This document shows positions 56,490 through 64,000 of a stretch of 64,000 nt of DNA, piece after piece (position 1 is the first letter of the stretch; each line of letters begins with the position of its first letter). The stretch is from Emiliania huxleyi CCMP1516 (taxonomy: Eukaryota; Haptophyta; Isochrysidales; Noelaerhabdaceae), in assembly GCF_000372725.1 (NCBI RefSeq), contig NW_005201287.1, forward strand, positions 376,689-440,688, given 5' to 3'. The notes beneath the pieces were generated by a model. The model did no database searches. It was not told the DNA's origin and saw only the letters and a list, made by a program, of their open reading frames with translations. A program made the position numbers and the translations under genes.

Positions 56490-56680
56490 GCGGCCCTGTT
56501 CACGCGCGCGCGAGACGTGCAGACAGGGTTGCCAGGTGAGAGCGAATGGCGCGGTTCACGCCTCGCACAACGGAGAGAGAGATGCGCTCTGCATGGTGGG
56601 ACATCTCTCTGCCCTGTTCACGCGCGCGCGAGACGTGCAGACAGGGTTGCCAGGTGAGAGCGAATGGTTTGTTGTTTGTC
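56490..56680. repeat. Duplicated block at right end of nest
   Basis: The segment gccctgttcacgcgcgcgcg then agacgtgcagacagggttgc plus caggtgagagcgaatgg occurs twice (starting about 56493 and 56609). In inverted form it also occurs at 52479-52545. Confidence 0.8.
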
Positions 56681-57070
56681 TGGATTGGTGCGGCGTCGCG
56701 CGGCCGCGAGGGACCGCGGGGGGGATGTTAGCGGGATTGGGGGCTCTTAAGGGGAAGGGAGCGGGGGGCGCCCTATAGGGCGCCGGCACCCCAGCGTAGA
56801 GGGCGTGGTGTGAGTGAGTATTATTGATACGAAACCACGACGACACACACCAGTCGACTCGCATCGGTTGCCTCCATGAACGGCGGAGCTATTCTCGCGT
56901 CCACACCACACCTGGCTCCAACGTGGACACGCCCATAGCTGGGGACACTACTAGGTCACGCATGGCATCAGAAGTTTTCGGTGTGCCTTCCCTTCTAAAA
57001 TAAAAAGAAATCTCGCTACGGTAAAACGCGCCCGGCCCCAGCCGCCAACCACAACCCAGTCTCCCTCCGA

Positions 57071-59416
57071 ATGGCCGACGACGCCGAGGGGGAGAGCAAG
57101 CGGCGTTTGCCCCGGCGCGACGAGGATCATCTCGGCTCACGCTCCACTCTCGCGCCGCCTGAGGGCGAGAAGCGGCGCACGGCGCGGCGCGACGGAGTGG
57201 TCGGCTTCAAGCGTGCGGGTTGGGCGGAGAAGGACGAGGCCGTGCCCCAGAAGAAGGCGAAGCCTGCACGCGGCCGCGGCGGTGGCCGCGGTCGCGGCGG
57301 CCGCGGCGCCGGCCGCGCTGCCCACCTCCACGATCCAGCGAGGGCGGACGACGCGCAGTTTGACGACCTTGCGCTGCTGCGAGAGGGTGTGGGCGGCAAG
57401 CGTGCTGGCGCGGCGGGCGCAGGGGAGGCGACGCTCGACGGCAGGCCCGCCGGCGCGGGCAAGAAGGCGCCCGCGCGCAAGAAGCCAAAGGGCGCGAGCG
57501 GCTCGGGTGACGGCGGCGCCTCGGGGAGAGCGCTGCAGCCCACGGGCGGCAAGGCGGGCGGCGGGGGTGAGGCGGGGAACGGGGGCGGCGAGGCGGAGGG
57601 GTGTGAGGAGGCCGACGCCGAGGGAGGCGGCGAGGGGGCGGCGGGGGACCGCGGAGCGCGAGGCTCGTACGGCAAGCGCAAGGCGCGAGTCAAGCAGATG
57701 GACGAAGGCGATTGGCCAGAGCTCAAGCCGCGCCACCTCCGAGGCAAGCGAAAGGAGGAGATGCTGCTGCGCCAAGCTGCGAACAAGGCGGCGGCGGCCG
57801 CACGGGTCGTGGCGGCGACGAGCGGCGGCGGCGGCGGCGCTGGGACGTCCGCCGCCGCAGATGAGGACGAGGAGGCGAGCGTGCTCAAGCTCACCCTCTG
57901 CCGGCTGCTGCGGCCGAAGCTCCGCCGCTGGGCGATGTACGAGTGGTTCTACTCGCCGGTCGACGTGGCGTGGTACCGCGAGAGCCCGTTCTGCGCCGCG
58001 CTGGGCGCGTGCGGCCTGGGGCAGGTCAGCGTGCTGCCTCGCGCAGAGTGGTCGTACGTCCGATCGCTGCTCGGCAAGCCGCGCCGCTTCTCGCCCGCGT
58101 ACGTCGAGCAGGAGCGCGCGGCGCTGCGAGAGCACCGCGAAGGGGTGCGCGAGGCGAGGCGGAGAGCGGCGCGGCCGGCCGGGCTACTCGACGAGGCGAC
58201 CACCTACGACCCGCGCGCGGCGGCGCAGCTGGCGGTCGGGCAGCGCGTCACCGCTCTCCACCCGCGGCTGCGTCAGCTCCACTCGGGCACGGTCCTCTCC
58301 CCCGACGGCGACCACTACAAGGTCCAGTTCGACTCTCCGAAGCTGGGCGTCCACCTCGTGGAGGACGTGCTGGTCGCGCCGCTGCTCGACGGGACTCGCG
58401 GCATCGACTTCACCTCGCCCCGCTCCCTCACCCCCGGCATTTCGCCCGACGAGGAGCCGGTGGCCAGCGGTACCGGCAAGACGGCGGTGGCCTCTGCCAA
58501 CGAGCAGGCCAAGGCCGCGCCCAAGGAGCTGCAGCTGCTCGCCTACATCCTGCGCCTGCTGCAGAGGAAGCGGATGCTGATTGGGGAGCAGCGGGCCGTG
58601 TGCGGCGACTGCGAGGAGTACCTCCTCCGCGTCGGCCGAGAGGTGCACGAGGAGCACAAGGGGGCGCGCGGCGACGTCGACGCGCTGCTCGTCGAGCCAG
58701 GCACCGCCGGCCCAAAGGTTGAGGTGACGGCGGCGCAGCAGCGGCAGCTCGGGCAGGTCCCTCCCCCGCCGCTGCTGCCGCCGGTGCACGCGATGCTCAG
58801 TCTGCTGGCCGAGCACTCGGAGGCGGAGCACTCCGCGCTGCGCTCCGAGGTGCGGCGGTGGAGCCTCGAGATCAGCTGGCTGCAGGACGAGCTGCGCGGC
58901 ACCTCGCGCCGGCTCGAGGAGGCGCTCGCGGCGATGCGGCCGATGTCGCAGCGCTTCTCGCTCGCGCTCGGCGCCTCGGCGCCAGAGCCAGTCACGGCTG
59001 GCGTGGGCGTGCTCGCGTGCGCAGACTTGCGCGAGGAGGCGGTCAGGGCGACCTCGGCCATACTCTCGCACGAGATCGCCTCCAGCACCGCCGCCGACGC
59101 GGCCGCGGATGCCGCCGCCGCCGCCGCCGCCGATGCCGACGCCGCTTCCGACGTCGCCCCGTTGCTGCCGCCGCTCCCTTCCCCGCCTCCGCCCGCCGTG
59201 CGAGAGACGGTCTCGGCGGCGCTGATGCTGCTGCTACAGCTCCAGGCTTGGGCGAGGGCCCCCGCGTCCTCAGTCAACGACTGCTCCTCCTCGATCAGCG
59301 GCTCGCTGCGCGACCTCATCCCGGCCGTCGGCTCGGACGCCAACCTAAAGGCGTTCAATGCGGTGGCGAACGCGGCGCAGTCGCTCGAGCACATTCTGGC
59401 CAGCGGCGCGTCCTAA
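57071..59416 (+). CDS. LIN9: LIN9/ALY-like protein (DIRP domain), MuvB/DREAM subunit
   Basis: Intronless, 781 residues from the ATG at 57071. The N-terminal third is basic and low complexity (GRGGGRGRGGRGAGR). Residues about 280-430 form the DIRP domain: LRRWAMYEWFYSPVDVAWYR, GLGQVSVLPRAEWSYVRSLL, GKPRRFSPAYVEQERAALRE, then VGQRVTALHPRLRQLHSGTV and YKVQFDSPKLGVHLVEDVLV. This is a strong match to LIN9/Mip130/Always-early proteins, core subunits of the nuclear MuvB/DREAM complex that controls cell-cycle gene expression through E2F/MYB partners. The C-terminal half has coiled-coil-like helices (LRSEVRRWSLEISWLQDELR) and an Ala-rich run (about 673-690). No plant-type SANT/Myb repeat was seen at the N-terminus. 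Confidence 0.9.
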   Translation: MADDAEGESKRRLPRRDEDHLGSRSTLAPPEGEKRRTARRDGVVGFKRAGWAEKDEAVPQKKAKPARGRGGGRGRGGRGAGRAAHLHDPARADDAQFDDLALLREGVGGKRAGAAGAGEATLDGRPAGAGKKAPARKKPKGASGSGDGGASGRALQPTGGKAGGGGEAGNGGGEAEGCEEADAEGGGEGAAGDRGARGSYGKRKARVKQMDEGDWPELKPRHLRGKRKEEMLLRQAANKAAAAARVVAATSGGGGGAGTSAAADEDEEASVLKLTLCRLLRPKLRRWAMYEWFYSPVDVAWYRESPFCAALGACGLGQVSVLPRAEWSYVRSLLGKPRRFSPAYVEQERAALREHREGVREARRRAARPAGLLDEATTYDPRAAAQLAVGQRVTALHPRLRQLHSGTVLSPDGDHYKVQFDSPKLGVHLVEDVLVAPLLDGTRGIDFTSPRSLTPGISPDEEPVASGTGKTAVASANEQAKAAPKELQLLAYILRLLQRKRMLIGEQRAVCGDCEEYLLRVGREVHEEHKGARGDVDALLVEPGTAGPKVEVTAAQQRQLGQVPPPPLLPPVHAMLSLLAEHSEAEHSALRSEVRRWSLEISWLQDELRGTSRRLEEALAAMRPMSQRFSLALGASAPEPVTAGVGVLACADLREEAVRATSAILSHEIASSTAADAAADAAAAAAADADAASDVAPLLPPLPSPPPPAVRETVSAALMLLLQLQAWARAPASSVNDCSSSISGSLRDLIPAVGSDANLKAFNAVANAAQSLEHILASGAS

Positions 59417-59772
59417 AGTAGAAGCGGCCTCGCGGCTGTCCGTGTCGAGTCTATGCACGGCATGTGCGCCGTGGATGCCGCCTCCCTCTAACGCCCCGCG
59501 CACCGGCGTCGGTTCCACCATGTTTGAGCCCTGGCTGAGGGCTCCGTACGGTTTTCCAAACTCAAAGAATTCTTCAGCTTTACACACAAGCGGTGCCGGC
59601 GGCGGCCCGCCACGCGCACGACGCGTCGACGACGACCTGATGCAGCCGGCTATTCTGTAGCGCTGCACAGTGCACATCGACTAGGGCGCTTCGGTAGCGT
59701 TGAGGATCAAGTCGGCCTCCCGAGTGGGCCCCTCAGGGGCCAGCTTCGCCCCGATTTCGATAGACTTGATGG
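59417..59772. other. Convergent intergenic region
   Basis: About 355 bases between the stop of LIN9 and the stop of the minus-strand secreted-protein paralogue. No repeat or gene recognised. Confidence 0.45.
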
Positions 59773-60508
59773 TCAAAAGCTCGGCATCGCCAGTACTCCA
59801 AAACCGATCGTTGCTGCAAGGCACTCAGATTCCTCTTGTGTCAGACCACCATCTCCATATCCCTGCAGGCGCCGCCTGCAACCGCTTGTTGAGTCGACGA
59901 ACAGTTGGCAGACGAAGCGCCCCTCGTTCACGTTGACGAAGTTGGAGCTCTTCGCCGAGACGTGGCCGGAATAGTGAACGCACGGGTGCGTCTCCCACGC
60001 CGTCTCGTTGTCGTTGCAGGGGCGGTGCTCGACCACCTTGAAGACCGAGATGCCCCAAGCCTGATCGCCCTGTCCATCCGTGCCGCACGCGGACGTCGGC
60101 TCGAGCAGCGCGATATTTATGGTCCCACGAGCTCGAAACCAGCGCGTCCGCCTCAGCCGCGTCGCCCTCGATGGTCTTCGCGAGATGATGCGGGAAATCG
60201 GTGAACTTGACCGCCGCCTGCGGGTAGTACTCAAAGGAGATGCTGCCGATGAAGTGCGCCCTCGTGTCGCCCTCAGCACTTGTCTCCACGTCGTGCTCGG
60301 TCTCGACCGCCTTGAGGTTTGAGCAGAAGCCAGAGGTGGCGATGAGCCAGGCGGGGTCGTCGACCACGTTGGGGACGGGCGGACGGGGCACTGGAGCAAA
60401 CGTAGTGCCACGAGCGGCCGGCGTGCTCTCGCGGGTGGTAGTGAGGCCGAGGGCGCCGGGCGCGAGGAGCAGAGTTATCGGCGCACACACCCGCGACGCG
60501 GTTGGCAT
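59773..60508 (-). pseudogene. Frameshifted paralogue of the secreted module protein
   Basis: ATG at 60508 gives MPTASRVCAPITLLLAPGAL, a signal peptide. One module follows: DDPAWLIATSGFCSNLKAVE, SFEYYPQAAVKFTDFPHHLA, and SSWDHK. The frame then breaks near 60117-60120: compared with the same position in the two modules at 30.9-31.9 kb, two bases are missing in an A-rich spot. The second frame continues INIALLEPTSACGTDGQGDQ, CVHYSGHVSAKSSNFVNVNE and GRFVCQLFVDS, and ends VLAMPSF at 59773. It could be a genuine pseudogene or a sequencing error. It is divergent from the nickel transporter gene. Confidence 0.65.
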
Positions 60509-60629
60509 TGGCACAACCGCCGGGGGTGCCCGCCGTGAATTCGTCCGACCGAAACCCTTTTCTTTTTTTTGTGTTTCCCGCGAAAGGGTCCGTAGAGGGC
60601 GTCGTGTAGCCCTCCTTTTGGTATAGCAT
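60509..60629. promoter_or_regulatory. Short divergent intergenic region
   Basis: Only 121 bases separate two head-to-head ATGs (60508 minus, 60630 plus). It contains ttttcttttttttgtgtttc. A bidirectional promoter is inferred from layout. Confidence 0.35.
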
Positions 60630-61916
60630 ATGCTTCTGCCCCGGAGCCCGGCCGCTGACGGTCCGTCGGCGGTGGTAAGCGCCTCGGATCGCCGGCGTGC
60701 CATCGCTATCGTCGCCGCCCTCGTCGTCGTCAACGTCTCAGCCGTTATGCTGCTCACCGTCGCCGTCGGGCGCTACCCCTCCCTCTCCGCTGGCGCCACC
60801 CTCGCCTACACTTTTGGCCTCCGCCACGCCGTCGACGCTGACCACATTGCCGCCATCGACAACGTCACTCGCAAGCTCTCCTCCGCTCCGGCGCCCGGCA
60901 CGGCTGGTGCGGCGGCCCGCCGGCCGGCGCCGCTGCTCGTCGGGCTCTTCTTCTCGCTGGGCCACTCGACGGTGGTGGGGCTCATGTGCCTCGGCGTGGC
61001 GCTCGGCTCGACCTACCTCTCCGACAACGTCACCTCCCTCAAAGAGTCGCTCGCGCCGATCGGTACCCTCGTCTCTGTGAGCGTGCTGCTTCTCGTCTCG
61101 GGCCTCAACATCGCCACCGCGCGGCGCCTGTACCACGACTACCACGAGAGGCGGGCCACGGGCGAGCACAGGCACTACAGCGCCTTCGGCGCAACCTTCT
61201 TCACCCACACGCACGCCGTCGAGGTTGACGAGTTCGCCGAGGTGAAGCCGAGTGGAGCGACGTCCGGCCTCCTCGCGCGGTGCTGCCCAGGCATCTTCCG
61301 CGGCATCACGGCGGAGTGGCACATGTACCCTGTCGGCCTGCTCTTCGGCCTCGGCTTCGACACCGCCTCGGAGATCGCCCTGCTCGGCCTCACCGCGATG
61401 TCGTCAGACTCGGGCGTGCCTCCGCTGCTCACCCTGCTGCTGCCGCTGCTCTTCGCGTGCGCGATGTCGCTCGTCGACACTCTCGACGGAATGATGATGC
61501 TTTTCATGTACCGGTGGGCGGGCGGCGACCCGGCGCGCCGCCTCTTCTTCAACCTCTTCCTCACCGCCCTCTCCGCCGCCATCGCGCTCGTGGTGGCCGC
61601 AGTCGAGCTGCTCGGCCAGGTGCAGGACAAGCTTCACCTCGCCGGACCCTTCTGGGACGGCGTCAAGAGCGTCAACGACCACTTCGAGTATGTTGGCTAC
61701 TCAATCATTGCGCTGTTTGTCCTCTCGTGCGGCGGCGCGGCGGCCTACATGCGCCTCAGCCTGGGGGGCGGCGAGTGCGGCGGCGGGGGAGAGGAGGCGG
61801 AGGCGGAGGAGATGGCGGCGGCGCAGGAGAAGGCGAGGCAGGAGGGCGACTACCTGCGGCGGAGAATGCTCGCACTGGCGACGGGCGCGGCGAAGGCGAG
61901 GGAGATCGACGTTTGA
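60630..61916 (+). CDS. NiCoT-family nickel/cobalt transporter
   Basis: Intronless, 428 residues. The family signature RHAVDADHIAAIDNVTR (the HX4DH metal-selectivity motif in TM2) is intact at about residues 66-82. Other NiCoT blocks are also present: GLFFSLGHSTVVGLMCLGVA, MYPVGLLFGLGFDTASEIAL, LLFACAMSLVDTLDGMMMLF and GYSIIALFVLSCGG. About eight hydrophobic segments are visible. The family imports Ni2+ (or Co2+) for urease or other Ni enzymes, so urea use is a plausible context (inference). A His-containing cytosolic loop (GEHRHYSAFGATFFTHTHAV) lies between TM segments. The C-terminal tail is Glu/Ala/Gly-rich. Substrate preference cannot be read from the sequence. Confidence 0.93.
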   Translation: MLLPRSPAADGPSAVVSASDRRRAIAIVAALVVVNVSAVMLLTVAVGRYPSLSAGATLAYTFGLRHAVDADHIAAIDNVTRKLSSAPAPGTAGAAARRPAPLLVGLFFSLGHSTVVGLMCLGVALGSTYLSDNVTSLKESLAPIGTLVSVSVLLLVSGLNIATARRLYHDYHERRATGEHRHYSAFGATFFTHTHAVEVDEFAEVKPSGATSGLLARCCPGIFRGITAEWHMYPVGLLFGLGFDTASEIALLGLTAMSSDSGVPPLLTLLLPLLFACAMSLVDTLDGMMMLFMYRWAGGDPARRLFFNLFLTALSAAIALVVAAVELLGQVQDKLHLAGPFWDGVKSVNDHFEYVGYSIIALFVLSCGGAAAYMRLSLGGGECGGGGEEAEAEEMAAAQEKARQEGDYLRRRMLALATGAAKAREIDV

Positions 61917-62409
61917 CTAACGTATGGCTAACACATTTCTGGCGCGTTGTGGGCATGTGCCCGGCACACGTCCAGCTAAGTAAGGGCCGGCACGGCGGCA
62001 GCGGGCCCAGGCGGAAAGTACCTTCTCAACCGTGGAGACGCACAATAACGGTGCGTAGAGCCGTAGAGACACCATTTCGCGCGCTAACCAATGGTAAAAT
62101 ATATCATCCCGGTGCCGCGGTCGATATACTTTAGAGTGAGCCGTTGGTATAGAGCCGTGTACGCGCGGGACCACGATTGAGATGGCTAGTGCCATTTCAC
62201 TCTGGCACAGCGCGCGCTACTTGTTACTAAACCCGTTGATTTGACCATTTGCGCAAAAAGGTACATCTCGGTGCCTTCCAGAGGCAGCTGCGACCCCGCC
62301 GAGTAGACGGCGGCACACAGCAGGTGGCGCGGTGTGCCGCCGTCCACTCGGCAGGGTCGCAGCTGCCTCTGCGCGTCCTGTGGATGTACCTTTGTCGCGC
62401 GCCGGAGAT
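61917..62409. other. Intergenic with small inverted repeat
   Basis: Near 62268-62390 the block aggcagctgcgaccctgcc-like sequence and 'gagtagacggcggcacac' face their complements (gccgccgtccactcggcagg, gtcgcagctgcctctg), forming an inverted repeat pair about 20-25 bases per arm. No gene. Confidence 0.5.
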
Positions 62410-62893
62410 GACTCGACGCCGCTGAGATCGGAGATCAAGCTCTGACAGGTCGCACGTCGCTCCTTTGACGCCGACGTGATTTACCCGTGCAGATCACATC
62501 AGGACACGGTCTCGACGCGCTCGGTACGCTGCCTGCGACCCGTCTCGGGTCAGGTGGCACGACGCTCATCGCGCCTACCAGCGCTGCCGTGCAGGTTGCC
62601 ACGACGAGGTCGAGCACGCTTCTATACGCTCGCCGAGCCTTCCTTTCCATCCCATGAGGCAGCCTGGGAACGGTGGCGGTCAGAGGCAAAGCCTACGAGG
62701 GGTGGTGGAACCACATGTCACGGCTACTGCCGGCTCGACCCCACGATAGCCTCCGAAGGCTGACTTTGAGGCACCATCATCGGACGATGTCGACGATTTG
62801 GGTCGCTCTCGCGGTAGCCAGATGACCTCTCATACTAGGAGCATCGGCCATGGCCGCAGGGAGCGCGGGGGAGGGCGCTGGAAGCAACACGGA
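62410..62893. repeat. Dispersed ~0.5-kb repeat, second copy
   Basis: Direct copy of 48169-48664, over its whole length, with scattered substitutions and small indels. Confidence 0.8.
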
Positions 62894-63054
62894 GCTCCGT
62901 TGGAGACGTTTTCAAGATTAGCGTGTCAGCAGTGCTCGATCTTTACCGGTATGGGAGTTTTTGGCTAATCAAACCCAAGGCCTGCACTAATCAAAAAGTG
63001 GTACGGGATACCAGTTGCCTCACGGAAATCAAAGCGAGTCGGAGTGCCTTCTTG

Positions 63055-63155
63055 GTGGCAAAATCTGGCAAAATCGGCAAAATCGGCAAAATACCGGGTA
63101 TTTTGCGCGGTATTTTGCCTGGAAAAACCCGGTTATACCCGGGTAATACCCAGGG
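63055..63155. repeat. GGCAAAATC tandem repeat and ACCGGGTAT palindromes
   Basis: Three to four 'ggcaaaatc' units are followed by ataccgggtattttgcgcgg and the palindromic tatacccgggtaatacccag. Related short blocks occur at 43305-43345. Confidence 0.7.
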
Positions 63156-63179
63156 TAGGCTCCGCCCCACTGTGATTCG

Positions 63180-63718
63180 AACTGAGCGACGGCAGGACCC
63201 TTTGAAATCATGAATGGCGGCGTCCGGTGAGGCCCCCACGGCCGGGGGTGGTAAGTGGGTGATAGGATGGCCATAAACGACCATCACACCGGCCACCGGA
63301 CCCCTCCACCCCCCCAAACACAGTCCAAACCGGCCCCGGCGGCCGGCGGGACGCACGCCGGCGCAGCACCATCAAGCTGCTGTACGGCCCCGGCATCGCC
63401 TCCCCAGAATTAGCTCTCAGTCAAGATATTGTGCACATGGGTGGCCTCTACAATATACTCACTGACACTGAACCTCCCAGAGCTCGTACCGGTCCGTCAC
63501 GGCCATCCTCGTCCTCCGCGGCGCCGGCTCCGGCCCCTCCGCCGCACTGTGATGAGCGTCGGCAGGACCCTTTGAAATCATAAATGGCGGCGTCTGGAGA
63601 GGCCCCCACGGCCGGGGGCGGTAAGTGGGTGATAGGAGGGTGATAAACGACCATCACACCGGCCACCGGACCACTCCACCCCCCCAAACACATTCCAAAC
63701 CGGCCCCGGCGGCCGCCG
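63180..63718. repeat. ~170-bp direct repeat pair
   Basis: About 63183-63350 and 63551-63718 match closely (gcaggaccctttgaaatcat ... ccaaaccggccccggcggcc), about 370 bases apart. No coding domain; the window ends in unassigned GC-rich sequence (63719-64000). Confidence 0.8.
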
Positions 63719-64000
63719 TGCAGGAGGCCGCCGGGGCGCACCAAACGGCCCTTCACGGCCGCCACACGGGCCACCACGGCCCGTCCCGGTGGCACGGGTG
63801 CCGCCGCGCACCCGCCCGACGCCCCCGGCCCGCCAGCTTCCGCTCTGGGGGGCTTCACCTCCGCCAGCGGGCCGAGCGCGCCGCCTTCTCGCCGCGCTGC
63901 GGCCGCACGCCCGAGAAGTGGCCGAAGGGCGACCTACGCGGCACTAAAATCACGACTAGAAGCGCCGCCCGCCAGCAGGCAGCTTGCCCGCCGCGCGCCG

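Larger units (their letters stand above)
52479..56565. mobile_element. Composite repeat nest bounded by inverted repeats
   Basis: 52479-52543 is the exact reverse complement of about 56501-56565 (gtgaaccgcgccattcgctc ...). 52541-52603 is the near-exact reverse complement of about 55217-55286 (ggggcctggagcccc... tttggtattgct...). The left arm is continuous, while the right arm is split by the 881-bp element at 55321-56201. Inside lie a 255-bp direct repeat pair and a reverse-transcriptase-like fragment. This looks like nested insertions. Confidence 0.65.

Overview
The window looks like nuclear DNA of a GC-rich unicellular eukaryote, most likely a haptophyte-type microalga (Emiliania/Gephyrocapsa-like). 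This assignment is inferred, not proven. The evidence is interrupted genes, eukaryotic domain combinations (ABCA transporter, LIN9/DIRP, BTB-T1, PX, CS, ankyrin, kelch), high-GC coding with Ala/Arg/Gly-rich proteins, dense minisatellites and two N gaps typical of a draft assembly. There are no operons, rRNAs, convincing tRNAs or CRISPR arrays.

Layout. 1-3 kb: non-coding, with a degenerate ~185-bp tandem repeat. 3.2-3.9 kb (+): BTB/T1 protein. 4.2-15.3 kb (-): a complete ABCA-type ABC transporter split by roughly 20 introns, several of them inflated into minisatellites. 15.6-18.9 kb (+): a PX protein with a probable START-like C-terminus, broken by a gap and a corrupted duplicate contig end. 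20.1-21.8 kb (-): a SAM-like protein and a BspA-type leucine-rich-repeat protein. 22-24.2 kb: dispersed repeats. 24.3-32.1 kb (-): a very large modular secreted protein. 32.6-33.9 kb: an inverted copy of the 22-kb repeat and a Tc1-like MITE with its empty site elsewhere in the window. 34.0-38.7 kb (+): UvrD/SRS2-like helicase with motifs I-VI. 39-40.7 kb: fragments and CT-rich repeats. 40.9-43.0 kb (-): F-box-like/kelch protein. 43.7-48.0 kb (+): ankyrin-CS fusion containing an 867-bp gap. 49.0-49.8 kb (-): unknown protein. 51.3-52.3 kb (-): glycosyltransferase. 52.4-56.7 kb: a nest of mobile elements, including an 881-bp element with 141-bp inverted termini. 57.1-59.4 kb (+): LIN9-like MuvB subunit. 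59.8-60.5 kb (-): frameshifted paralogue of the large secreted protein. 60.6-61.9 kb (+): NiCoT nickel/cobalt transporter. 62-64 kb: dispersed and direct repeats.

The most striking signal is intron architecture. In the ABCA, helicase, PX and ankyrin-CS genes, intron after intron is bracketed by 15-36 bp direct repeats of exon sequence. The extra copy starts with GC (sometimes GT) and can serve as the 5' splice site. A short insert ending in AG supplies the 3' site. The inserts fall into a few families (AT-rich TTAATTAA palindromes, TTCACAGC hairpins, CTCCCCATAT, CCGAGAGGAG and others) that recur in unrelated genes, and some exon-copy-plus-insert units have been amplified up to about 15 times. 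This resembles an active introner-like intron-generating process with unusually long target duplications. Other genes in the same window (LIN9, NiCoT, glycosyltransferase) are intronless.
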